From Ancalomicrobiaceae bacterium (GTDB lineage: Bacteria; Pseudomonadota; Alphaproteobacteria; Rhizobiales; Ancalomicrobiaceae), in the NCBI GenBank assembly GCA_031291575.1, contig JARLIT010000079.1, positions 1 to 46,569 on the forward strand: a stretch of DNA of 46,569 bases. The letters are read 5' to 3'. This document shows, piece after piece, positions 32,541-40,922 of this stretch (within the stretch, counting starts at the first letter, position 1; each line of letters begins with the position of its first letter). The translations under genes were made by a program, and so were the position numbers. The notes beneath the pieces were generated by a model that was not told the origin of the DNA, did not search any database, and saw only the letters and a program-made list of their open reading frames with translations.

Positions 32541-34634
32541 ATGTCCGCCAAATCCGAAACGAAACACGCGCTGGCGCTGTTCGATGCGGCGATCCTGCGC
32601 CAGGCGGCGCTCGACGCCTTCAGGAAGCTGTCGCCGACCCAGTTGATGCGCAATCCGGTGATCTTCGTTACCGAGGTCGTCGCCGCGCTGGCCACCTTCC
32701 TGTTCGTCCGGGACCTCGTCAACGGCACCGGCACGCCGTTCTTCTCCGGCCAGATTGCCGCGTGGCTGTGGTTCACCGTCCTCTTCGCCACCTTCGCCGA
32801 AGCCGTGGCGGAAGGCCGTGGCAAGGCGCAGGCGGCAACGCTCAAGGCAACACGCTCTGACACGCTGGCCAAGCGCCTCCTCGATCCGGCCGACCGACGC
32901 GGTGCCGGCGCCAAGGTCCAGATGGTCCAGGCGACAGACCTGCGGCCCGGCGACGTCGTCCTCGTCGAGGCCGGCGACCTGATCCCCTCCGACGGCGACA
33001 TCGTCGAAGGCGTCGCCTCGGTCAACGAGAGCGCGATTACCGGCGAATCCGCCCCCGTCATCCGCGAGGCCGGCGGCGACCGTTCGGCGGTGACCGGCGG
33101 CACCATGGTGCTCTCCGACTGGATCAAGGTCCGCATCACCGCCGAACCCGGCGAAACCTTCATCGATCGGATGATTCGGCTCGTCGAAGGGGCCGAGCGG
33201 CAGAAGACGCCGAACGAACTGGCGTTGTCGGTGCTGTTGACCGGCCTGACGCTTATCTTCCTCATCGCCGTCGTCACGCTCTATGGGCTCGCCGCCTACA
33301 CGAACACGACGCTCAGCGTCGTCGTCCTGGTGGCGCTCCTCGTCACCCTCATCCCGACCACCATCGGCGGGCTTCTCTCGGCGATCGGCATCGCCGGCAT
33401 GGACCGGCTGATCCGCTTCAACGTGCTCGCCACCTCGGGGCGCGCGGTGGAGGCTGCCGGCGACGTCGACACGCTGCTTCTCGACAAGACCGGCACGATC
33501 ACCTTCGGCAACCGCATGGCCAGCGAATTCGTCGCGCTGCCCGGCGTCGACCAGCGCAAGCTGGCCGAAGCCGCGCTTCTTGCCAGCCTTGCTGACGAAA
33601 CGCCGGAAGGCCGCTCGATCGTGGCTCTCGCCAAGGGCGACTTCCGCCTCACCGAGCCGGACCTGACGGTCCACAACCCGACCGTCATCCCGTTCACCGC
33701 GCAGACCCGCATCTCCGGCGTCGACATCGGCGAGCGGCAGGTCCGCAAAGGCGCGGTCGACGCGGTTCTCCGCTTCCTGGGGCTCGCGCCCGATCAGGCG
33801 CCGCACGAGTTCCGGACGGCCGTCGACCGTATCAGCCGGACGGGCGGCACACCGCTCGCCGTCGCCGAAAACGGTACCCTCCTCGGCGTCATCCACTTGA
33901 AGGACGTGGTGAAGCCGGGCATCCGCGAGCGCTTTGCGGCGCTCAGGTCGATGGGCATCAAGACGGTGATGATCACCGGCGACAATCCCTTGACCGCCGC
34001 GGCGATCGCCACCGAGGCCGGCGTCGACGACTTCCTGGCCGAGGCGACGCCCGAGGACAAGCTGAAGTTCATCCGCAAGGAACAGACCGGCGGCCGCCTC
34101 GTCGCCATGTGCGGCGACGGCACCAACGACGCTCCGGCTCTCGCCCAGGCCGATGTCGGCGTCGCCATGCAGACCGGCACGCAGGCCGCGCGCGAGGCCG
34201 GCAACATGGTCGACCTCGATTCCGATCCGACCAAGCTGATCGAGATCGTCGAGATCGGCAAGCAGTTGCTGATGACGCGGGGCTCGCTGACCACCTTCTC
34301 GATCGCCAATGACGTGGCGAAATACTTCGCCATCCTGCCGGCGATCTTCGTTGCCACCTACCGCGATGCGGGAACCGCGACCGGCCCGCTGTTCCAGTTG
34401 AACTTCATGCATCTCACCTCGCCGACGTCGGCGATCCTGTCGGCGGTGATCTTCAACGCCCTCGTCATCATCGCGCTCATCCCCTTGGCGCTGAAGGGTG
34501 TCCGCTACCGCGCCGTCGGGGCCGCGGCGCTCCTCAGCCGCAACCTCGTCATCTATGGGCTCGGTGGCATCATCGCCCCGTTCGTCGGCATCAAGCTGAT
34601 CGACCTCGTGGTCGCGGCGCTGCATCTCGCGTGA
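32541..34634 (+). CDS. kdpB: Potassium-transporting ATPase subunit KdpB
   Basis: A 697-residue P-type ATPase, the catalytic subunit. The phosphorylated Asp315 is in DKTGT, the TGES actuator loop is at AITGESAPV, and the hinge is [20 protein letters not shown]. Membrane helices flank these domains. ATP hydrolysis here drives K+ entry through KdpA. GAGGAG lies ahead of the ATG, 13 bases after kdpA. Confidence 0.97.
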   Translation: MSAKSETKHALALFDAAILRQAALDAFRKLSPTQLMRNPVIFVTEVVAALATFLFVRDLVNGTGTPFFSGQIAAWLWFTVLFATFAEAVAEGRGKAQAATLKATRSDTLAKRLLDPADRRGAGAKVQMVQATDLRPGDVVLVEAGDLIPSDGDIVEGVASVNESAITGESAPVIREAGGDRSAVTGGTMVLSDWIKVRITAEPGETFIDRMIRLVEGAERQKTPNELALSVLLTGLTLIFLIAVVTLYGLAAYTNTTLSVVVLVALLVTLIPTTIGGLLSAIGIAGMDRLIRFNVLATSGRAVEAAGDVDTLLLDKTGTITFGNRMASEFVALPGVDQRKLAEAALLASLADETPEGRSIVALAKGDFRLTEPDLTVHNPTVIPFTAQTRISGVDIGERQVRKGAVDAVLRFLGLAPDQAPHEFRTAVDRISRTGGTPLAVAENGTLLGVIHLKDVVKPGIRERFAALRSMGIKTVMITGDNPLTAAAIATEAGVDDFLAEATPEDKLKFIRKEQTGGRLVAMCGDGTNDAPALAQADVGVAMQTGTQAAREAGNMVDLDSDPTKLIEIVEIGKQLLMTRGSLTTFSIANDVAKYFAILPAIFVATYRDAGTATGPLFQLNFMHLTSPTSAILSAVIFNALVIIALIPLALKGVRYRAVGAAALLSRNLVIYGLGGIIAPFVGIKLIDLVVAALHLA

Positions 34635-34644
34635 GGATCCACCC

Positions 34645-35247
34645 ATGCTTCAGCATTTCCGTCCCGCCCTCGTCATGCTCGTGCTCTTCACCGTGCTGAC
34701 GGGCCTCGTCTATCCCTTTGCCATGACAGGCATCGCCACCGCGTTCTTTCCCAGTCAGGCCGGTGGCAGCCTGATCCTCGACAAGGGTGGCGTCATCGTC
34801 GGCTCGAGCCTGATCGGCCAGGCCGTCACCTCTGATCGCTACTTCCAGCCGCGGCCGTCGGCGACCAGCGCGCCGGACCCGAAGGATGCCTCCAAGACCG
34901 TCGATGCGCCTTACAATGCGGCCAACTCGACCGGCTCCAACCTCGGCCCGACGAGCCAGGCACTCGTCGACCGGGTGAAGGCCTCAGTCGAGGCGAAGCA
35001 CACCAGCGGCTGGCAGGAGCCGATTCCGGCCGACGCGGTCACGACCTCCGCCTCCGGACTCGATCCGCACGTCTCGCCGCAGTATGCTTTGGCTCAGGTC
35101 GCCGGTGTCGCCAAGGCGCGCGGCCTCGACGAAGCGCAGGTGAAGGCGCTGGTCGAGGCCAAGACCGAAGGCCGCTTCCTGGGGATCCTCGGCGAACCTC
35201 GGGTCAATGTCCTCGCACTCAATCTGGCACTCGACCAACTCAAATGA
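34645..35247 (+). CDS. kdpC: Potassium-transporting ATPase subunit KdpC
   Basis: A 200-residue subunit with one N-terminal membrane helix (RPALVMLVLFTVLTGLVYPF) and a periplasmic domain. YFQPRPSAT, YNAANSTGSNLGPTS, ASGLDPHVSP and LGEPRVNVLALNLAL are the conserved family segments. It completes the Kdp pump and begins 10 bases after kdpB. Confidence 0.96.
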   Translation: MLQHFRPALVMLVLFTVLTGLVYPFAMTGIATAFFPSQAGGSLILDKGGVIVGSSLIGQAVTSDRYFQPRPSATSAPDPKDASKTVDAPYNAANSTGSNLGPTSQALVDRVKASVEAKHTSGWQEPIPADAVTTSASGLDPHVSPQYALAQVAGVAKARGLDEAQVKALVEAKTEGRFLGILGEPRVNVLALNLALDQLK

Positions 35248-35250
35248 TGC

Positions 35251-37941
35251 ATGCCGCCTGACGTCAACGACGACCGCCGTCCTGATCCCGACGCGCTCCT
35301 GGCGCTCGCGGGCAAAGAGGGACGCGGCAAGCTCAAGGTCTTCCTCGGCGCCGCTCCCGGCGTGGGGAAGACCTATGCCATGTTGCAGGGCGCACGCCGG
35401 TTGAAGGCCGAGGGCGTCGATGTTGTCATCGGCCTCGTGGAGACGCACGGGCGGAGCGAGACGGCAGCACTGATTGACGGCCTCGACGTGCTGGCGCGCC
35501 GAACGACCATCTATCGCGACCGGCCGATCGACGAGTTCGATCTCGATGCCGCGCTGAAGCGGCGGCCGAAGCTCATCGTCGTCGACGAACTGGCCCATAC
35601 CAACGCGCCCGACAGCCGTCACCCCAAGCGCTGGCAGGATGTTGCCGAGCTGCTCGATGCCGGCATCGACGTCTGGACGGCTCTGAACATCCAGCATCTG
35701 GAAAGCCTTGCCGACGTGGTCAGCCGCGTCACCGGCGTCGCCGTGCGCGAGACGGTTCCCGACGTCGTGTTGCAGACCGCCGAGGATGTCGTCCTCGTCG
35801 ACATCACCCCGGACGAACTCATCGAGCGCCTCAACGAGGGCAAGGTCTATCTGCCGCAGACGGCGCGCCGGGCAACGCAGAACTTCTTCACCCGCGGCAA
35901 TCTGACGGCACTCAGAGAACTGGCGCTCCGGCGCACGGCCGATCGCGTCGATGACCAGATGGTCGACTACCTGCGCCAGAACGCCATCGAGGGGCCGTGG
36001 GAGACGTCCGACTATCTCCTCGTCTGCGTCGGTGGCGACGATCAGGCCGAGGTCGTGGTCAGGACCGCCGGTCGGCTGGCGACGCGGCTGAATGCATCCT
36101 GGATCACCGTGCATGTCGAGCGCTCCGGACACGAGGAGACCAATCCGGACCGGTTGAAGCGGGTCGACGACGCGCTTCGCCTCGCCGATCGGCTGGGATC
36201 GCAGGTGCAGCGGCTCACCGGGCCGGATCCCGTTGCCGAAGTGCTGCGCTATGCGCGGCGCGAGAACATCACCCAGATCGTCGTCGGCAGGTCGCGTGCC
36301 CACCCGCTGCGCCGGCTTGTCGGCGCCGGTTTCACCGACCAGATGGTGCGCGTGGCGAGCGACGTCGCGGTGCATGTGGTCAATTCGCCCGAGCTGAAGA
36401 CGCCATTCGTTCGCCGCATCTTGCCGTCACCCGCGCCGAAGCGGCTCGGCTACGGGCTGATCTCCGCGGCGGTCGCGGTCGCCTGCGCCGTCGGGCTCGG
36501 CGAAGCGCTCAGCCGGCTGATCGACCTGCCGAACCTGTCGATGGTGTTTCTTCTGGCGGTGCTCGCCTGTGCCGCAACCTATGGCCTCGTCTCGGCGGTG
36601 GCCGCATCGTTCCTGTCGTTCCTGGCGTTCAACTTCTTCTTCATCCAGCCGGTCTACACGCTGACGGTGGCCCAGCCGCAGGAGCTTCTGTCGCTGACCG
36701 TGTTCCTCATCGTTGCGGTGCTGACCGGCTCGCTTGCCGGCCGCGCGCACGACCGCACCGAGGCGCTGCGCCAGCGGGCGCAGGATACCGAATCGCTCTA
36801 CGAGTTCTCGCGCAAGCTCGCGGGAGCCGCCAAGCTCGACGAGGTGCTGTGGGCTGCTGCGACGCACCTGCAGAAGACGCACGGCGGGCCGATCGTGTTC
36901 CTGATGCCGGAGGACGGCGAATTGCAGGTCAAGACCGCCTGGCCGCCGGATCAGGACCTCTCGGCCGGCGAAGTAAGCGCGGCCAACTGGGCGTTCACCA
37001 AGCACGAGACCGCCGGTTGGCGGACCAATACGCTGCCGAACCTGGCCAAGCAGTTCCGTCCGTTGAGGACGCCGCGCGGCACGGTCGGGGTTGTCGGCTT
37101 CGCTCCGAAGGAACCCGGGGAATCGATCAGCCCGGAGGACGAACGGGCGCTCACCGCGATTCTGGAGCAGACGGCCATCGCCATCGATCGCGCCATCCTG
37201 GTCGGCGAGGCGGTTCGTGCCGCCGCGCTCGAGGACAACGAGAGGCTCAGGACCATCCTCCTCTCGTCTCTATCGCACGACCTGAGGACGCCGTTGTCCT
37301 CGATCACCGGTGCGGTGACCTCGCTGCGGCAATTGGGCGACAAGATGCCGGCCGCCGATCGGCAGGATCTCTTGGCTTCCATCGAAGAGGAGGCATCGCG
37401 GCTGTCCGGCTTCATCGCCAATCTCCTGGACATGTCGCGGATCGAGTCCGGTGCCTTGAAGCCCAAACAGGACTTCATCGATCCGGCGGAGAGCATCCGC
37501 GCGGCGATCGAGCGCTGCCGCCGGGCGATCCCGACACAGCGCATCGAGATCAGCATCGCTCGCGATCTTCCCTTCATCCGCGGCGACGCGCAACTGCTCG
37601 AACAGGTGCTGTTCAACCTGCTCGACAACGCCCATAAGCATGGCGGCGGCAGTGCCATCCTGCACGCCCGCACCGACGGGGCGAATGTGATGATCAGCGT
37701 CACCGACGAGGGCCCCGGCATCAAGCCGGCCGACCTGCCGCGCATCTTCGAGAAATTCTACCGCGGCGGGCGGGCTGACGGGCGCAAGGCTGGCACCGGC
37801 CTCGGGCTGTCCATTGCCAAGGGGCTTACCGAAGCCATGGGCGGCACGATCGAGGCGCAGAGCCCGGCGGTCCGGCGCCGCGGCACGCGCATCCTGATGC
37901 GCTTTCCGGCTGTCAGGATGAAGGAGGGGCAGGCGGCATGA
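35251..37941 (+). CDS. kdpD: Sensor histidine kinase KdpD
   Basis: An 896-residue membrane sensor. The N-terminal KdpD domain has a Walker-A-like GAAPGVGKT (33-41), followed by a USP-like domain, four close membrane helices (about 395-495), a GAF-like region, and the kinase core. The phosphorylated His676 is in SHDLRTPLSS; the ATP-binding G boxes are DEGPGI and GTGLGLSIAKG. The ATG at 35251 lies only three bases after kdpC; no ribosome site is obvious. It senses potassium/turgor signals and phosphorylates KdpE. Confidence 0.95.
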   Translation: MPPDVNDDRRPDPDALLALAGKEGRGKLKVFLGAAPGVGKTYAMLQGARRLKAEGVDVVIGLVETHGRSETAALIDGLDVLARRTTIYRDRPIDEFDLDAALKRRPKLIVVDELAHTNAPDSRHPKRWQDVAELLDAGIDVWTALNIQHLESLADVVSRVTGVAVRETVPDVVLQTAEDVVLVDITPDELIERLNEGKVYLPQTARRATQNFFTRGNLTALRELALRRTADRVDDQMVDYLRQNAIEGPWETSDYLLVCVGGDDQAEVVVRTAGRLATRLNASWITVHVERSGHEETNPDRLKRVDDALRLADRLGSQVQRLTGPDPVAEVLRYARRENITQIVVGRSRAHPLRRLVGAGFTDQMVRVASDVAVHVVNSPELKTPFVRRILPSPAPKRLGYGLISAAVAVACAVGLGEALSRLIDLPNLSMVFLLAVLACAATYGLVSAVAASFLSFLAFNFFFIQPVYTLTVAQPQELLSLTVFLIVAVLTGSLAGRAHDRTEALRQRAQDTESLYEFSRKLAGAAKLDEVLWAAATHLQKTHGGPIVFLMPEDGELQVKTAWPPDQDLSAGEVSAANWAFTKHETAGWRTNTLPNLAKQFRPLRTPRGTVGVVGFAPKEPGESISPEDERALTAILEQTAIAIDRAILVGEAVRAAALEDNERLRTILLSSLSHDLRTPLSSITGAVTSLRQLGDKMPAADRQDLLASIEEEASRLSGFIANLLDMSRIESGALKPKQDFIDPAESIRAAIERCRRAIPTQRIEISIARDLPFIRGDAQLLEQVLFNLLDNAHKHGGGSAILHARTDGANVMISVTDEGPGIKPADLPRIFEKFYRGGRADGRKAGTGLGLSIAKGLTEAMGGTIEAQSPAVRRRGTRILMRFPAVRMKEGQAA

Positions 37942-38624
37942 GCATGCGGGTTCTCGTCGTCGATGACGAGGCGCCGATCCAGCGCTTCCTCCGGCCGGCG
38001 CTTGTCGCCTCGGGCTATGAGGTGCTGCAGGCCGAGACCGGGCGGCAGGCGCTGCATCTGATCGCCACTTCGGCGCCCGACATCGTCGTCCTCGATCTCG
38101 GACTGCCCGACATGGACGGCAAGGAAGTGCTGGCCGAGGCGCGACGGTTCTCCGAGGTGCCGATCATCATCCTGTCGGCGCGCGACCGCGAGGCGGAAAA
38201 GATCGCCGCGCTCGACCTCGGTGCCGACGACTACGTGGAGAAGCCCTTCGGCATCGGCGAATTCATGGCGCGGCTCAGAACCGCGCTCCGACACCGGGTC
38301 AAGGGCGGGGAAGAGATCACCCGTTTCGAGATCGGCGGGCTCGTGGTCGATCTCGACCGGCGGCTCGTCTCCCGCGACGGCAAGGCGGTGAAACTGACGC
38401 CGAAGGAATACGACCTTCTCGCCATCCTTGTCCGCCATGCCGGCCGGGTGGTGACGCACCGGCAGATTCTCAGCCAGGTGTGGGGGCCAGCGCACGCCGA
38501 AGACACGCAGTACCTGCGCGTCTTCGTCGGGCAACTCAGGGCGAAGATCGAGTCGGCGCCGGAAGCGCCGAAGCTCGTCCTGACCGAACCGGGCGTCGGC
38601 TATCGGCTGTGGGCGGGGGAGTGA
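37938..38624 (+). CDS. kdpE: DNA-binding response regulator KdpE
   Basis: A 228-residue OmpR-type response regulator. The receiver domain has the acidic pair Asp9-Asp10, the phosphorylation site Asp53 in VVLDLGLPD, and a Lys in VEKPF. The C-terminal winged helix has LTPKEYDLLAILVRHAGRVV and LRVFVGQLRAKIE. It overlaps kdpD by four bases (ATGA), showing translational coupling. It should activate the kdp promoter upstream of 30613. Confidence 0.95.
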   Translation: MSMRVLVVDDEAPIQRFLRPALVASGYEVLQAETGRQALHLIATSAPDIVVLDLGLPDMDGKEVLAEARRFSEVPIIILSARDREAEKIAALDLGADDYVEKPFGIGEFMARLRTALRHRVKGGEEITRFEIGGLVVDLDRRLVSRDGKAVKLTPKEYDLLAILVRHAGRVVTHRQILSQVWGPAHAEDTQYLRVFVGQLRAKIESAPEAPKLVLTEPGVGYRLWAGE

Positions 38625-38691
38625 GGAACGGTCGGCGAACGGCGCGAGCTTGGGCGAGCGCCAGGCAACGGCCGCAGGCCCCACCGCCTGT

Positions 38692-39603
38692 TCAGCCCGG
38701 GCGCGTCGCCGTCACTTTGACGCCATTCCTGTCGCCGGCGATGGCATTCGGCCCGCTCGCCTGCACGTTCTTGACGAGGCCGGCACTGCCGGGTGGTCCG
38801 CCATTGCCGAAGTCGATCGCTGCCGACTTGCCGTCTTCGCTCGCATGTACGGTCGCCTCCCACGGCGTCCAGCCGACGGGCTTGCCGGTCATGGCGATCG
38901 GCTTCTTGGCAAAGCACGGACACTTGGGGCGATCGCCGACGTAGAGCCACGCCTGGGTGCCGGCGAAGTCGACGACCCACCAGCCTCTCAGCCAATCGGG
39001 TGCCGGCTGGGCCAGCAGCATCAGCATGTCGATGTTGACCCAGCCGAGGATCTTGGCCGGGTTCCACGGGTTTTCCTTGCGCTTGACGATGTCGTAGCCG
39101 AGCTTGTGGCCGCCCTGACCGGACTCGATCGTGTACCACTGGTCGCCGATGAACTTCTCCGACACTCCCATGTGGCCGCGCGATGTGACGACAAAGGGAT
39201 CGCCGAGACCGGGGCGTTCGCCCGAGCCGGCCGGCACCCAGGCATCCTCGAAGCCGGCCTTGCGCAACACATTGTCGATGTAGAATTGGCCGAGCGGGAC
39301 GGGTGACTTGATGGCGTGGCCGACGCGCAACACGAATTCGTTGCAGGTCGTCGTATTGGGCATCAGCGAAATGATTTTCTCGCTCTTGCCGTCGGCGCGC
39401 GCCGTGGCGCGGGCCTCATCCTCCTCGGCCCACTTGGCGTCGAGCTTGGCCTGGTTCCAGCCGGTCAGCTGTTCGAACAGGCCGGCGGTGTCGCCGCTCG
39501 ACTTGACATCGCGGTCGAAGGGGATCTTGCGGAAAAGCTCCGCCACCTTCTGGCGGACGGCGGAAAGGGTCGATGTATCGTAGGGGTCGTCGGGACCAGG
39601 CAT
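38692..39603 (-). CDS. Predicted papain-like (NlpC/CHAP-type) cysteine hydrolase, unknown target
   Basis: A 303-residue protein without a signal peptide. A candidate catalytic triad is visible: Cys87 in TTTCNEFV at the start of a helix, His144 in SRGHMGVSE, and Glu160 in WYTIESGQGG. This is the order and spacing of CHAP/NlpC-P60 amidases. Between them lies GLGDPFVV, recalling the 'GD.v.' strand before the His. A C-terminal domain of about 130 residues holds paired aromatic residues and a CPCF. AAGGGAG lies 6 bases before the ATG; the TTG extension is rejected. It could cleave peptidoglycan or be an exported toxin-like enzyme. No immunity gene is recognisable beside it. The family call is mine from motifs only. 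Confidence 0.55.
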   Translation of the reverse strand: MPGPDDPYDTSTLSAVRQKVAELFRKIPFDRDVKSSGDTAGLFEQLTGWNQAKLDAKWAEEDEARATARADGKSEKIISLMPNTTTCNEFVLRVGHAIKSPVPLGQFYIDNVLRKAGFEDAWVPAGSGERPGLGDPFVVTSRGHMGVSEKFIGDQWYTIESGQGGHKLGYDIVKRKENPWNPAKILGWVNIDMLMLLAQPAPDWLRGWWVVDFAGTQAWLYVGDRPKCPCFAKKPIAMTGKPVGWTPWEATVHASEDGKSAAIDFGNGGPPGSAGLVKNVQASGPNAIAGDRNGVKVTATRPG

Positions 39604-39798
39604 GAAAATCTCCCTTGGCAAAGAAAATTCGCGAAAAGCGAAGTCCGCGCCGGCAAAATAGCGGAAAATGCGCGGATGCCGGCGCTTGTGCCGCGCCTGA
39701 CAATGCCGTCAGACTTGCACGCCGGCGGAGCGGCGGCAAGGGCTTCGCCGTCGTATAACTATGCAGCATAACAATGGTGTTCGATCTGTCGGGAGGCG

Positions 39799-40920
39799 TC
39801 AGCCGGCGTTCAGCAGCGAGGCGCGGAAGCGGGCGAGCGACAGGGCAAAGAAGCAGAATCCTATGCCGAACAGGATCAGCATGCGCCCCCAGATGAGGTC
39901 GAGCCCGGCACCGCGGTAGAGGACGGCCTGTGCCAAGGCGACGAAGTGGGTTGAGGGCGAGATCAGCATGATGTCCTGCAGCCAGACGGGCATGCTTTCC
40001 GTCGGCGTCATCGAGCCGGACAAGAGCATCATCACGATCATCACCGGCATGACCAGGAGCCCGAACTGCGCCATCGAGGTGGTGAACGTGGCAATCAGGA
40101 TGCCGAGCGACGTTACGGAAAAGAGATACAGAACGGCGATCAGCACAAACAGCGGAACCGAACCGTTGACGGTCACGCCGAGCAGCCGCTCGACCACGAT
40201 CGTCAGGCAGAGCGTCGCTGCCACGACGATGACGAGGCCGTTGGCCCAGATCTTCGACAGCATGATCTCGAAGGGTTTGACCGGCATGACCAGGAGATGC
40301 TCGATGGTGCCGTGCTCGCGCTCGCGGATGAGGGCGGCACCGGAGAGAATGAGCGACAGGATGGTGATGTTGTTGATCACCTGCATCACCGAGGTGAACC
40401 AGACGGATTCCAGGTTCGGATTGAACTTCGCCCGGACGACGACATCGAGCGGCGACGTCTTCATCTTGGCCGGGAAGGCGGTGGCGACCTCGTTGAGGAG
40501 GATCGTCTGAATGAACGAGGCTCCATTGCCGGCTTGGCTCATGGCGGTGGCGTCGATGTCGACCTGCACCACCGGATGCTTGTCGGCCAGCACGTCGCGC
40601 TCGAAGTTGGTCGGGATCTCGACGACGAAGACGAAACGGCCGGAATCCATCGCCGTATCGACTTCATTCGCGGCAATCTCCACCGCTGGCTTGAAGATCG
40701 GCTTCATCAGCGCGTCCCTGAGCCGGGTGGACAGGGCGGAATGGTCGTCGTCGACGACGGCGACCGCTGCGTTCTCGACATCGAACTTGGCGCCGGTCGA
40801 AACCGCGTAGATGGCGACGGTGAAGGCATAGACGATGAGCAGGAGCATAATTACGTCGGACTTCAGCCCGTAGAGCTCCTTGATGCCGAGGCGGAGGATC
40901 TTCATCAGGCTGGCGCGCAT
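39799..40920 (-). CDS. ABC-2 type transporter permease (YhhJ/YbhR type)
   Basis: A 373-residue permease. One N-terminal membrane helix (VIMLLLIVYAFTVAIYAVS) is followed by a large periplasmic domain of about 130 residues and five or six C-terminal helices, with IREREHGTIEHLLVMPV as the conserved cytoplasmic loop. It probably forms the channel with the permease part of the RbbA-like protein. Two ATG codons compete: 40926 overlaps the previous stop by four bases, while 40920 has AGGGGA at better spacing and is used here. It is last of the leftward efflux operon. Confidence 0.9.
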   Translation of the reverse strand: MRASLMKILRLGIKELYGLKSDVIMLLLIVYAFTVAIYAVSTGAKFDVENAAVAVVDDDHSALSTRLRDALMKPIFKPAVEIAANEVDTAMDSGRFVFVVEIPTNFERDVLADKHPVVQVDIDATAMSQAGNGASFIQTILLNEVATAFPAKMKTSPLDVVVRAKFNPNLESVWFTSVMQVINNITILSLILSGAALIREREHGTIEHLLVMPVKPFEIMLSKIWANGLVIVVAATLCLTIVVERLLGVTVNGSVPLFVLIAVLYLFSVTSLGILIATFTTSMAQFGLLVMPVMIVMMLLSGSMTPTESMPVWLQDIMLISPSTHFVALAQAVLYRGAGLDLIWGRMLILFGIGFCFFALSLARFRASLLNAG

Positions 40921-40922
40921 GA

